A DNA stretch of 64,000 nt from Oscillospiraceae bacterium (GCA_018110825.1 JAGBCL010000052.1:124001-188000); one strand, 5' to 3'. Positions 52,358-61,567 are shown, counted from the stretch's first letter. Numbers and translations: made by a program. The notes: generated from the sequence alone by a model not told the origin.

Positions 52358-52397
52358 AAAAACACGGTATCATCAATTCAGATGATACCGTGTTTTT
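52358..52397. terminator. Bidirectional terminator
   Basis: A 17-bp perfect stem, AAAAACACGGTATCATC with its complement, loop AATTCA, between convergent operons, with A and T runs at the two ends. Confidence 0.95.
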
Positions 52398-52405
52398 AAT
52401 TCATC

Positions 52406-53809
52406 TCATAGTTTGACAACTTCGCTGTCTGCATTTCTTCGTCCGTTTTTCATCAAGCCGCTGTTTTCCATCTTTACAATGTCATATCCAAAGGTAAGAT
52501 TACCCGTATATAGCTTTTCATAACAGGAAAGTATTCTCTCCGCACAAATCTGTCCGCCATTATCCTTTGAATCATATAACATTACAATTACCTGACGGCT
52601 GGAATATCTTGCCGAAACGTCTGCCTTTCTGAGTGATGTAAAAATTGCACGGTCAAGAAGCTCTACTGCCTGCTCAATTTCAGATGGGTCAGCATTCTCA
52701 TTCTGCAATGTGAAGAGAATTGTATTCACATCCTCGCCGTGTCTTTCCACAACTCTGCGTATGAAATTATAAACATAGTGGAAGTTATCAAAATCAAGCA
52801 TATACGCTCCCTTGCCGGGGTCATTTCTGTGCATCATTTCACGCAGATATTCAAGGTCAACGCTGTTGCTTGCACGTTTATTTTCGGCTGCATACTGGTC
52901 ACTGTAAAAATGGTAGGAATTCTTGCCATTCTGCTTAACACAGTAAAGAGCCTTGTCTGCAGCATTGTACAAGCTTTTGAAATCTCCGCCATCCTCAGGA
53001 AATTGAGCAATACCTACAGAAACAGAAGAATTGGTTTCAAACTTGCTATTGTCGAGGAAATATCCTACCTCTGCTATAATATCAGCAGCATGCTTTCCCA
53101 AAGCGGACTTTGACGATGGTTCTGCAACAAAGGTCATAAATTCATCACCGCCGATACGGCAGATAACATCGTCCTCGCCTGCATATTTCTGCAAGGCTTC
53201 AGCAAATGCTTTCAAAGTGCTGTCCCCTGCCATGTGACCGTAATTATCGTTAATCGCCTTGAAGTTGTCCATGTCCATCATGAACAGCGCACCCTTTACT
53301 CCTTTTGCAAGCAGTTCACTTACCTTTTCTTCAGTATAGGCACGATTCCAGAGTCCCGTAAGTACATCCTTGTTTGACTTACTCTTAATATCGGAAACCT
53401 CCTTGATTTTCTCATCAAGACGATTTGCAAGGCTCTTTCTCAGCTCCTCAAGTTCAAGAGTCCTGCCTATTCTTGAACGCATTACCGCAGGTACAAATGG
53501 CTTTGCAATAAAGTCAACCGCACCTGCATCAAAACATTTCTGCTCTGTTTCTGCATCACTGTCTGCTGTCAGAAAAATCACCGGAATATGTGAGATTTCA
53601 GGTGTTGATTTTATTTTTTCAAGAACCTCAAAGCCATCCATTTCAGGCATATTGATGTCAAGCAAAATAATGTCAGGTATATTCTTTTCAAGGAATTTCA
53701 GTGTCTGTGCTCCGGAAAGCACCGCAGTTGTTTTATATATATCGGAAAGTGCTGCCTTCGCTGCGGTAAGATTTGCCTTGTTGTCATCAACAATCAATAT
53801 ATGCTTCAT
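52406..53809 (-). CDS. Response regulator with GGDEF and a degenerate second GGDEF
   Basis: A 467-residue protein. The receiver (1-120) has LIVDDNKANL, the phosphoacceptor Asp in ILLDINMPEMDG, and the Lys in IAKPF. A GGDEF domain follows at about 148-310, with DMDNFKAINDNYGHMAGD and intact RIGGDEF; the inhibitory RxxD site is absent (GEDD instead), so no obvious product inhibition. The last 145 residues repeat the fold (MLDFDNFHYVYNFIRRVV) but read RYSSRQVIVML where GGDEF should be. This is a phosphorylation-controlled diguanylate cyclase, the probable output of the kinase two genes upstream. Confidence 0.87.
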   Translation of the reverse strand: MKHILIVDDNKANLTAAKAALSDIYKTTAVLSGAQTLKFLEKNIPDIILLDINMPEMDGFEVLEKIKSTPEISHIPVIFLTADSDAETEQKCFDAGAVDFIAKPFVPAVMRSRIGRTLELEELRKSLANRLDEKIKEVSDIKSKSNKDVLTGLWNRAYTEEKVSELLAKGVKGALFMMDMDNFKAINDNYGHMAGDSTLKAFAEALQKYAGEDDVICRIGGDEFMTFVAEPSSKSALGKHAADIIAEVGYFLDNSKFETNSSVSVGIAQFPEDGGDFKSLYNAADKALYCVKQNGKNSYHFYSDQYAAENKRASNSVDLEYLREMMHRNDPGKGAYMLDFDNFHYVYNFIRRVVERHGEDVNTILFTLQNENADPSEIEQAVELLDRAIFTSLRKADVSARYSSRQVIVMLYDSKDNGGQICAERILSCYEKLYTGNLTFGYDIVKMENSGLMKNGRRNADSEVVKL

Positions 53810-53841
53810 AAAAATATCCTTTCTGCATTACGAAATGAATT

Positions 53842-54708
53842 TTATTTTTCTTTAATATAAAGAAGTCCGAAAGTTCTTGGACCGCTGTTGCTTGAAATTG
53901 TTGCAGAAGCTTTTGTTACAAAAACCTCATCGAATTTCATGAGACTGGCCACATATCTTTTAACCATTTTTATATCATTTGTACTGCAGCCTGCATGGGT
54001 GATAAACAACATGTTGCTTTTAATTTTCTTTCCCGATTTAAGTTCAGCACGGATATACCTTACCGCACTTTTTTTGTAATTTCCCACATGGCAGGCTTTA
54101 AGCTTCAGATATCCGTCCTGCATTGAAAGTACGGGATGAATTTTGAACATCGTGCATATCTTATGAATGCCCTTGCTTACCTGACCGTTAAGATAAAGAA
54201 AATCAGTGTTGTCTGCCATAAATGAAGTGGACACCCTATCACGCATATTCATCACTTCAGCAACTATCTGTTCTGTATTGTTTCCTTCTCTTACCATTTC
54301 TGCGGCACGCAAAACCAGATGTGCGATACCCGTTGAAAGATGTCCTGAATCGATTATATGAACATTCTTTCCTTCATCACCCATTTTTTTTACTGCTTCT
54401 TCAGCATTGCTGACAGATTTGCTTATCTTTGAGCTTATAGCAATATGTATAACATGCTCATAATTTCTGAGTTTTTCGGTAAAAAAGCTTACAAACTCAT
54501 CCGAAGGCGGTGCCTCGGTTATTGTTTTTGAACCTCCGTTTCTCAGATAATCAAATACATTCTGCGCAGTGATTTCATCAACATCCTTGAAACGTCCGCT
54601 GTCTGTCCTGATATAAAAGTAAATCAAATCAACATTGTTTTTTCTGAGTATTTCATCAGGCAGGTCACACACACAGTCGGTTGTTATGCATATTTTATTT
54701 TCCGCCAT
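53842..54708 (-). CDS. DegV-family fatty-acid-binding protein
   Basis: A 288-residue DegV protein. It starts KICITTDCVCDLPDEILRKNNVDLIYF and has TEAPPSDEFVSFF, IDSGHLSTGIAHLVL and the late FITHAGC motif. The fold binds a fatty acid between two domains; in some Firmicutes it acts as FakB, handing exogenous fatty acids to the FakA kinase. No fakA lies nearby. It sits between the hybrid kinase (1-base gap) and the cyclase gene (32 bases), an unusual place that suggests a lipid-linked input or output. The ATG at 54708 has GGAGG 9 bases upstream. Confidence 0.85.
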   Translation of the reverse strand: MAENKICITTDCVCDLPDEILRKNNVDLIYFYIRTDSGRFKDVDEITAQNVFDYLRNGGSKTITEAPPSDEFVSFFTEKLRNYEHVIHIAISSKISKSVSNAEEAVKKMGDEGKNVHIIDSGHLSTGIAHLVLRAAEMVREGNNTEQIVAEVMNMRDRVSTSFMADNTDFLYLNGQVSKGIHKICTMFKIHPVLSMQDGYLKLKACHVGNYKKSAVRYIRAELKSGKKIKSNMLFITHAGCSTNDIKMVKRYVASLMKFDEVFVTKASATISSNSGPRTFGLLYIKEK

Positions 54709-54709
54709 A

Positions 54710-57700
54710 TCATGCATCCTCCCTTTCTATACCAAACTCAATACACATTCTGTCAAGTTCCTCAAGTGCAAGTTCATACTCAAAATCAGCAGCATATTCA
54801 TTTATTTTCTCAAACCATCTCTTAAGCGGCTTTTCTTCATAGGAATACATCGATGCCTCTTCAGCAATCCGTACAGCTTCGTCACTGTCAAAATCGTTGC
54901 AGCTATTTTCCATCAATGATATATATTCTGTAAGTTTTTCAATAGTTATCGACTCTGTCTGAAGTGCATTTTCGTTATCCTTTGCTTCGTCGGTTTCTGA
55001 CTTTCCAACGGATATTCCCTTTTTGGCAAGCAGGTCTGTTCCTTCTTCGATAACCTCGCTGTATAGCTTCATAAGGTCGTTGTTTCCATTTCTGATTACT
55101 TCATAATCTCCGGATTTTCCTGCAAGTTCCAGCTTCTTTGCAAATTCAGAAAGCTTGACCGAACCGATGCTTAATGAAGTACTCTTGAGAGCATGAACCT
55201 CTATTATATAATTCTTCCAGTTTTCCTCCACTGCAAGACTGCTTATCAGCTCACGCTTTTCACTGCCCTTGCGCACATACATTTCCAATATTTCATAATA
55301 CGCTTCTTCACTTCCACCGGTATAAGTGAGTCCCTTTGCGACGGAAATAAGTGCACCCTCATTCACCAAATTAACACGTGCACTTCTTCTGCGGTCATTC
55401 TGATTATGCGATGACGTAAAAGAGACTACCTCCTGCTTATCAGCAGGAATCCATTTTTTCAGCACTCTGTCAAGTGCAGGAAGTTCAATAGGCTTTGCAA
55501 TAAAATCGTTGAACCCCGATTCTATAAACATTTCACGGACACCGCTTACCGCATTTGCAGTAAGCGCTATAATAGGCAGATTCTCGTAATATTCCCCGCC
55601 CATTTCTCTTATAATCCTTGTTGTTTCCACACCATCCATTTCAGGCATCATATGATCCATAAACACAAGGTCAATCTCCTTGGAATGAAGCATGGAAATT
55701 GCTGCCTTACCGCTGTTGGCAGTCATAATCTGCATGTGATACGGCTGCATAAGTCCTGCTGCAACTTTAAGATTTATCTCTGTATCATCAACAATCAGCA
55801 CACGTGCTCTTGGAGCCGAGAAAGAAATTGACAAACTGTGTCGGTCATTTAAATTATGCAGGATACTTTCGTTGTTCAGCGCAGAAGCTGCAGACATTGT
55901 ATAGAAAGGCTTATATATACATTTCATAGAATTCGGAAGCTGAACCGAATCAATAACGTCCTGAATCAGAACCACATTTATCTCTGAAGAAATCTTTACA
56001 AAATAATCCTTATAATTGAGATATTCCTCTTTACCGATAAAGCAATGGGTTATACGTCCGCTTTCAATTGAATTCATAAGTTCTGTAATCGAAGTTGTGT
56101 GCAGCATTTTCACCTTAAGCTGACGGCTGATTTCATTCATAAGTTCAAGGTACTGCTGTTCAACTGCAAGCTGTTCAAACTTCTTGAAATCAATAAATAC
56201 TGCCGCATTCAACTTTTCAGGTTCATTTATTGTAATAAACGGACGAGAATCACTTACCTTAAGGGGAATTACAATGCTGAAAACAGAACCCTGTCCGTAC
56301 ACGCTTGAAACATTGATAAATCCGCCCATCTGCGCTACAAGACGTTTTGAAATTGCCAGTCCCAGACCTGTACCTTCAATTGAACGGTTCTTTCTCGTAT
56401 CAACCTGTTGGAAACTTTCAAAAAGCTTTTCAAGATTTTCTTCTGTTATACCTATACCTGAGTCTTCAACGGAAATCTTAAGGTTTATTCCGTAATCCTG
56501 CACAGAACGTGAAACCTTGAGTGTTACTGCACCATTATGAGTAAACTTGATTGCATTCGTCATAAGATTTATCATTATCTGACGTATGCGCACCTCATCA
56601 CCGATAAGACCACATGGAATATCAGGGTCGGCGTGAACCATAATTTCAATTTTCTTTTCGCCTTTTCTCGTCATAGTCATATTTATGACATCATTGAGCA
56701 TAGCGGCAATATTGAATTCAGACTCAATAAGTTCCATCTTACCTGACTCAATCTTTGAAAAATCAAGTATATCATTTATAATCGACAGCAAACTTCTGCC
56801 TGAACTTTGAATATTGAAGCAGCTGTCCCTTACGCTGTCGCTGATATCCTGGTCACGGAGAATAAGCTCACACATTCCCACAATTGCATTCATAGGGGTT
56901 CTTATTTCGTGGGACATATTTGCAAGAAAATCACTCTTCGCACGGTTAGCTTCCTCAGCAGCAATTTTTGCAAGACGCATTTCTTCACTTTGCTGTACCT
57001 TATGTTCTGCACCGATAAGATATATGATAATTATAACAACAAGCAGCCACAATAAACCAAAAGTCCAGATTACCAATGGAATTATCAGGGATATATCTCC
57101 GGAAGGTACATCAGACGGAACGTGTCCCATTATATATAAACCTGGATAATTTGTTTCCGATGCAAAAATTATAATATTTCCGTCATCGCTGTGTGCTGCC
57201 GCAGAAACATTTACATTCATTGCCTTGCTGATTTCTTCAATGGCAGAAGCATTATTTTCATTGTTAAGGTCATTGATTTCCGATGTTGAATTCAATGAAC
57301 GAAGTATAATGTTACCGTCCGAATCCACGAGAAAACATTCACCCACACCGCCATAACATATAAGATTCAGCTTTTGCTCAAACACTGAACTATCATAAAG
57401 CTTATACAATGCATATTTCACATTTGACCCGCTATATACAGGTACAGCAAATAAAATAGTATCACCGCTGATGCTCACAGAAGGATTACCTCGCACGGCC
57501 TGAAAAAAGCCATCATAATCTGAAAAACTCAGACTCTCACCGTAAGCTGCAGAACCATCAATACGCATAACACCGTAAGATACTCCGTCTTGTTTGGCAA
57601 ATATATCATTAAGCTTCCCAGTCTCTATATCCACAAGTACCGCAGCTTCTGCAAGCGTATCCAACTCATTTTCCAATATATTATCCACAGATTGAGCTGC

Positions 57701-57856
57701 CATTCTGCTATAACCGGAAACATGATTTTCAACCTGACTCATTGTAATATCCTGAAGCTTCAACCACATAAATACACATATGATACCGATTATCAGAAAT
57801 CCGAGTATTATCAGTGCTGCTGCATAAAGCAGCCGCTTTCCGTCAACTTTCTTCAT
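54710..57856 (-). CDS. Hybrid histidine kinase with receiver and Hpt domains
   Basis: A 1048-residue protein. Domains in order: membrane helix at 8-32, an extracellular sensing region of about 220 residues (Cache-like, with VDSDGNIILRS), a second membrane helix at 258-282, HisKA with the phospho-His316 in NMSHEIRTPMN, an HATPase with GTGLGLAISKRLV, a pseudo-receiver at about 545-665 without Asp pocket, a true receiver with Asp734 in FMDHMMPEMDG, and an Hpt domain with His888 in VHALKST. An acidic helical tail of about 90 residues ends it. It overlaps the BMP gene before it by 14 bases. Confidence 0.9.
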   Translation of the reverse strand: MKKVDGKRLLYAAALIILGFLIIGIICVFMWLKLQDITMSQVENHVSGYSRMAAQSVDNILENELDTLAEAAVLVDIETGKLNDIFAKQDGVSYGVMRIDGSAAYGESLSFSDYDGFFQAVRGNPSVSISGDTILFAVPVYSGSNVKYALYKLYDSSVFEQKLNLICYGGVGECFLVDSDGNIILRSLNSTSEINDLNNENNASAIEEISKAMNVNVSAAAHSDDGNIIIFASETNYPGLYIMGHVPSDVPSGDISLIIPLVIWTFGLLWLLVVIIIIYLIGAEHKVQQSEEMRLAKIAAEEANRAKSDFLANMSHEIRTPMNAIVGMCELILRDQDISDSVRDSCFNIQSSGRSLLSIINDILDFSKIESGKMELIESEFNIAAMLNDVINMTMTRKGEKKIEIMVHADPDIPCGLIGDEVRIRQIMINLMTNAIKFTHNGAVTLKVSRSVQDYGINLKISVEDSGIGITEENLEKLFESFQQVDTRKNRSIEGTGLGLAISKRLVAQMGGFINVSSVYGQGSVFSIVIPLKVSDSRPFITINEPEKLNAAVFIDFKKFEQLAVEQQYLELMNEISRQLKVKMLHTTSITELMNSIESGRITHCFIGKEEYLNYKDYFVKISSEINVVLIQDVIDSVQLPNSMKCIYKPFYTMSAASALNNESILHNLNDRHSLSISFSAPRARVLIVDDTEINLKVAAGLMQPYHMQIMTANSGKAAISMLHSKEIDLVFMDHMMPEMDGVETTRIIREMGGEYYENLPIIALTANAVSGVREMFIESGFNDFIAKPIELPALDRVLKKWIPADKQEVVSFTSSHNQNDRRRSARVNLVNEGALISVAKGLTYTGGSEEAYYEILEMYVRKGSEKRELISSLAVEENWKNYIIEVHALKSTSLSIGSVKLSEFAKKLELAGKSGDYEVIRNGNNDLMKLYSEVIEEGTDLLAKKGISVGKSETDEAKDNENALQTESITIEKLTEYISLMENSCNDFDSDEAVRIAEEASMYSYEEKPLKRWFEKINEYAADFEYELALEELDRMCIEFGIEREDA

Positions 57857-58949
57857 TGTATATCTCCACTCCTTCAACAAACCAGTCCATGTTTTTCAGC
57901 AGGGTTTCATCGCTTAATATTTCACCCTCACTGCATTTCAAGACATTGTTGTTATCATAAATCAGACCTGAAAAAACATCATTTCCCATCAACAGCCTGT
58001 TCTGCGCAGCTTCAACTGCCTGACGTGATTCGTCGCCTACTTGTGCTGACAATTCTGACAGAGCAACCACACCGCTTTCAATAGAAAACCATCTGCGCTC
58101 CATTTCATTAGGCTGTCCTTGTATAAATTCTCTTATTATCTGAAAATAAAGCGTATCCCAATTCCATACTGCAGCTGTAAGATATTTGTCTGACAAACCT
58201 TCGGCAGGCTCGTTATAACCTATTGAATACACACCTGCTTTATCCGCCGCTTGTGCTGTATAATGCTGATTCTGATGATATGTTATAACATCGACAGATT
58301 TATTCTTAATCAGATTCTCAGTTAAGACCGTTTCTTTTTCTTCATCATCCCAGGAATTTGTCCAGCTCACATACACTGTTGCTTCAGGGTTGACACTTTT
58401 TACACCTAATGTAAATGCATTTATCCCTCTGTTAACCTCATTATTAGGCATTGCAGCAACATATCCGATTGCACCATTTTCCGTCTGCATTCCCGCAACG
58501 ATACCCGAAAGATATCTTGCCTGATACATTCTTCCGAAATATGAAGTAAGATTTTCTGCAACATATTCAGAAGAAATTGCATAAAATGCGATATCAGGGT
58601 AGCTTTCAATAACTGACTTTGCTTCGACAGGATAAGAATAACTTGAAAGTATTATCATCTCTGCCCCTTCATCTACAAGCTCATGTATGGCTTCAGCACA
58701 CATTCCGCTTCCCTCATTCACATTTTCCTTTACTATAAGCTCTGTACCAAGCTTTTCGCAAGCCGAAACCACGCCGTTATAATGTACGCCATTCCATCCG
58801 CTGTCATTTATTTCACCCGTAATTATAAGACCGATTTTCTGAGAAGTGTTCTTTTCTGCTCCCGTTACAGCTATGAGCAATATTACCGTAACAAGAACCA
58901 CCACCGCTGAAATAAGCAGGATTGCTTGTCTGAATCTATGCTTATTCAT
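57843..58949 (-). CDS. Membrane-anchored BMP/PnrA-type ligand-binding protein, second copy
   Basis: A 368-residue protein with an uncleaved-looking N-terminal membrane helix (AILLISAVVVLVTVILLIAV) and no lipobox Cys, followed by a BMP-family periplasmic-binding fold: ITGEINDSGWNGVHYNGV, SYFGRMYQARYLSGIVAG and NEVNRGINAFTLGVKSVNPEA. BMP proteins such as PnrA bind purine nucleosides. It is a paralogue of the next gene. No ABC ATPase or permease is in the operon, so I infer a sensing role, presenting a ligand state to the kinase. It overlaps both neighbours. Confidence 0.85.
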   Translation of the reverse strand: MNKHRFRQAILLISAVVVLVTVILLIAVTGAEKNTSQKIGLIITGEINDSGWNGVHYNGVVSACEKLGTELIVKENVNEGSGMCAEAIHELVDEGAEMIILSSYSYPVEAKSVIESYPDIAFYAISSEYVAENLTSYFGRMYQARYLSGIVAGMQTENGAIGYVAAMPNNEVNRGINAFTLGVKSVNPEATVYVSWTNSWDDEEKETVLTENLIKNKSVDVITYHQNQHYTAQAADKAGVYSIGYNEPAEGLSDKYLTAAVWNWDTLYFQIIREFIQGQPNEMERRWFSIESGVVALSELSAQVGDESRQAVEAAQNRLLMGNDVFSGLIYDNNNVLKCSEGEILSDETLLKNMDWFVEGVEIYNEES

Positions 58950-60033
58950 CAATCACTACCCCCTCTACATACCAGTCAAATTCGTTAAGCATAGCATTAT
59001 CTGTCATTGTTTCGCCTTCCGCTATGCGCAGATTACCCTCATTGTCATAAATCGGACCGTAAAAAACGTCGTATGTCCCGTTGTCAAGTCTTTCCCTTTC
59101 CGCTTCTATAACATCAGCAATTTCAAGCTTTGCATTGTATGACAAAGGAGCAATATCCATAATTCCAGTATCAGAACGTTCCCAGTAATTGTCTCCGTAA
59201 AATTTGCCCTGAAGACATTTAAGAATATGAGGGGTATAAAATTTTTCCCAATCCCATATTGCCGATGTAAGACATGTTGCAGGATACATAGCATGATTGT
59301 CGATATTGTATCCTATGGACATAATACCATGATCATCTGCAACCCGTAAAGGCTCCAAGGAATCGGAATGCATTGCAAGTATATCAATATTATGATCAGA
59401 AATCAGTTTTTCTGCCACATTTGCAGCTGCAGTATCATCAGTCCAGGAATTTATCCATTTTACATATACCTTTGCCTCCGGATTGACACTGCGTACTCCA
59501 AGAGTAAATGCATTAATTCCTCTGTTGACCTCAGAAATCGGAAAAGCTGCCGCATAACCGATTTCATTTGTTTTAGTATGCAATCCCGCCGCTATTCCTG
59601 TAAGATATCTTATCTGATACATGCGTCCGAAAAATGTAGACAAATTTTTTCCGCTGCTTGTTCCTGTTGCATGGAAAAAGAATATTTCAGGGTAAAGTTT
59701 GGCGGCCTCAACCATCTGTTCACTGTAAATTGCGGAATTGGCTATTATAATCTCACAATCATTCTCAACAAAGTTTTCTACAACATCCAGAACATTTTCA
59801 GCAGCCACATACTCCTCAAAAATAATATCAAGGTTAAGTTCTTCAGCTGTTTTCATAATTCCCTCATAATGAGATTGACTCCAGCTTTTGTCGTCCTTGA
59901 AGCCGTTAAGAATAACGCCCACCTTAGTAGCTTTTTTAGTTACATCAGTTTCTGATTCATATGTATTAACGAAAAAAATTCCACCTATGATTGCCGCAAT
60001 AATTATCACCAAGGTTATTATTATCTTTTTCAT
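58942..60033 (-). CDS. Membrane-anchored BMP/PnrA-type ligand-binding protein, first copy
   Basis: A 363-residue paralogue of the following gene, and the first gene of the sensory operon. N-terminal membrane anchor IIITLVIIIAAIIGGIFFV, no lipobox, then LNGFKDDKSWSQSHYEGI, TFFGRMYQIRYLTGIAAG and SEVNRGINAFTLGVRSVNPEA. The ligand pocket is probably nucleoside-like, but the aromatic and acidic contacts cannot be assigned by eye. GGAGTG is 5 bases before the ATG. Two related anchors in tandem suggest a pair or two ligands. Confidence 0.85.
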   Translation of the reverse strand: MKKIIITLVIIIAAIIGGIFFVNTYESETDVTKKATKVGVILNGFKDDKSWSQSHYEGIMKTAEELNLDIIFEEYVAAENVLDVVENFVENDCEIIIANSAIYSEQMVEAAKLYPEIFFFHATGTSSGKNLSTFFGRMYQIRYLTGIAAGLHTKTNEIGYAAAFPISEVNRGINAFTLGVRSVNPEAKVYVKWINSWTDDTAAANVAEKLISDHNIDILAMHSDSLEPLRVADDHGIMSIGYNIDNHAMYPATCLTSAIWDWEKFYTPHILKCLQGKFYGDNYWERSDTGIMDIAPLSYNAKLEIADVIEAERERLDNGTYDVFYGPIYDNEGNLRIAEGETMTDNAMLNEFDWYVEGVVIDE

Positions 60034-60072
60034 CTTATCACTCCGAAAAAATGTTTTTACAATTACTGTTAT

Positions 60073-60101
60073 ATTATAACATGTTTTTGATTCAAAAACA
60101 A
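60073..60101 (-). promoter_or_regulatory. Promoter of the BMP/kinase/DegV/cyclase operon
   Basis: Minus strand TTGTTT, 17-base spacer, TATAAT, 40 bases before the ATG. Confidence 0.72.
60082..60100. promoter_or_regulatory. Perfect palindromic operator in the sensory operon promoter
   Basis: TGTTTTTGATTCAAAAACA, two perfect 9-base arms around one T, occupies the spacer and most of the -35 box, as expected for a repressor site. No regulator gene is adjacent. Confidence 0.65.
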
Positions 60102-60141
60102 TGTTTTATTGTAAATGTATCCTGAGAAAATACATAAAAAA

Positions 60142-60177
60142 TGTGCAGAAAAACGCATTATTACGCTTTTCTGCACA
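60142..60177. other. Hairpin of unknown role
   Basis: TGTGCAGAAAA pairs perfectly with TTTTCTGCACA around a 14-base loop. A second palindrome, CGTGATTT-T-AAATCACG, lies at 60265-60281 just past the stop of the decayed gene. Either could stop transcripts coming from 60290. Otherwise 60102-60289 shows nothing. Confidence 0.5.
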
Positions 60178-60289
60178 ACATTATCCTGCATAAGGTTTTT
60201 TATCACAAAATCAATAACAAAAGATATTTGGTAATTTAACAAGTAAAGAGTAAAAGTATTATGTCGTGATTTTAAATCACGGCTTGAAA

Positions 60290-60951
60290 TTAACCATTAA
60301 CAATTTTCTCATTTTCAAATAGTCTGCCAGTAATGAATATTGCGACTGCAGCAAGCAGAAGATTTACAATGCAAGTTATTGCTACAAATTCAGGTGAGTA
60401 ATCACAGGCTACAACATCCTGCATTACGGCCATCGTATTCCAGGCAGGTATACAAGCGTTAATAGCACCTAAATCATCTACAATCTCCCCGAAACTTTCC
60501 ACAACTGTCAGCATACTTGCAACCATAAGAACCATCATAAGTGCAGGTGCAATGCTTGTAGCCTGTTTGACATCCTTTGCAACTGTAGAAAGGATAAGCA
60601 GAACGCCTGCAATAGACTCTGCGGCAAGGTTCATACAAACCATAAATTTATCTGCAAGGGAAGACGGATACATATCTTCCATTAAATATTCAGGAATACC
60701 CGGACCGCCACCGCAAACCAGCAGAACAGGATTACTGATATCCTTAGCCATAATAATCATTCCAAGGTCTGCACCGTCAACATTCAAATAACACTTTTCA
60801 GCTAAGCTGTTTTCAAGTACATTCCCATTCTCATCATAAAATTGTGGAAGTTTACCCCTGTTCGGCGGAAAAAAATCAAAGTTGTCAGCAATAATACTGC
60901 AACAAATATCAGAATACCGATTATCATTTTACGCACTCTCTTTCTTTGCAT
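60290..60951 (-). pseudogene. Deletion chimera: alpha/beta-hydrolase 5' end joined to ABC-2 permease 3' end
   Basis: Read leftwards from the ATG at 60951 (GGAGAC upstream, 9 bases after the TetR stop), the frame first gives a membrane anchor (MIIGILIFVAVLLLTTLIFF). It then needs a +1 shift at a run of seven T to continue PPNRGKLPQFYDENGN...VDGADLGMIIMAKD...LVCGGGPGIPEYLMEDMYP, the N-terminal third of an anchored prolyl-aminopeptidase-like hydrolase. At ADKF it changes abruptly into LAAESIAGVLLILSTVAKDVKQAT... and on to FITGRLFENEKI, the last four helices of an ABC-2 type permease. One frameshift and one internal deletion have fused and killed two genes. Confidence 0.75.
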
Positions 60952-60960
60952 ATATGTCTC

Positions 60961-61539
60961 CTATTCTATCAGAATCTTATCAAGAACATCTTCCCACTCA
61001 AAATCTTTTTTTATACCCTTCATTGATGCAATAGAGGCTATTCCGTGAACCTTTGCCCACATAGCAATTACGCCATACTTGATTCGTTCGGCACTCATTC
61101 CTTCATTTTGATAAACCAGATATGCTTTTTCTTTATAATATCGATAAGGTTCAAAATCGGTTTCTTCGCCACTTGCTGATAAATCTATATTCAGGCAAGG
61201 CTGAGTGAACAAGAAAGAATAATATTCAGGATACTCAATAAAAAAGCTTATATAGGCTTTACCGATATTAAATATTGCTTCAGGTGAATCGCTGAGTTCC
61301 GTATTCTCGTAAGCATTTTTCAGACATTCATATAACTGTTCGGTTACATATTTCTGCATTTCAATCAACAACTCGTCCTTGTTCTTGAAATGACTGTACG
61401 GTGCAGCGTGACTTACTCCGCAGGCTTGTGCAACCTTTCGCAGAGATAAGCTGTTCACCCCCTGCTCGTTGACTATTTGTATTCCTGTTTTGATAAGTTC
61501 ATTTTTCAAGTTTTTGTGATGATATGTTTTACTATCCAT
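60961..61539 (-). CDS. TetR-family transcriptional regulator
   Basis: A 192-residue repressor. The DNA-binding domain is INTIVNEQGVNSLSL-like (residues 16-60: IVNEQGVNSLSLRKVAQACG, then VSHAAPYSHFKNKDELL), with a WHG-type C-terminal domain (MWAKVHGIASIASM). GGAGG lies 6 bases before the ATG at 61539. It precedes the hydrolase/permease remnant and probably once controlled it. Its own promoter carries two dyads, so it likely represses itself. Confidence 0.88.
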   Translation of the reverse strand: MDSKTYHHKNLKNELIKTGIQIVNEQGVNSLSLRKVAQACGVSHAAPYSHFKNKDELLIEMQKYVTEQLYECLKNAYENTELSDSPEAIFNIGKAYISFFIEYPEYYSFLFTQPCLNIDLSASGEETDFEPYRYYKEKAYLVYQNEGMSAERIKYGVIAMWAKVHGIASIASMKGIKKDFEWEDVLDKILIE

Positions 61540-61548
61540 AGTAGCCTC

Positions 61549-61566
61549 CAATCTTTACACTGTAAA
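61549..61566. promoter_or_regulatory. TetR operator candidate 1
   Basis: CAATCTTTACACTGTAAA: the direct motif CAATCTTTACA plus a 13-base palindrome TTTACACTGTAAA, located at the transcription start. Confidence 0.6.
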
Positions 61567-61567
61567 C

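Noticed and set aside
57843-60033. A nucleoside ABC importer operon
   Set aside because: Two binding proteins are present, but no ATPase or permease gene occurs anywhere in the operon or beside it.
60290-60787. Intact 165-residue ABC permease gene
   Set aside because: Its first 50 residues belong to a hydrolase, it has no ribosome site, and the real start lies further upstream across a frameshift.
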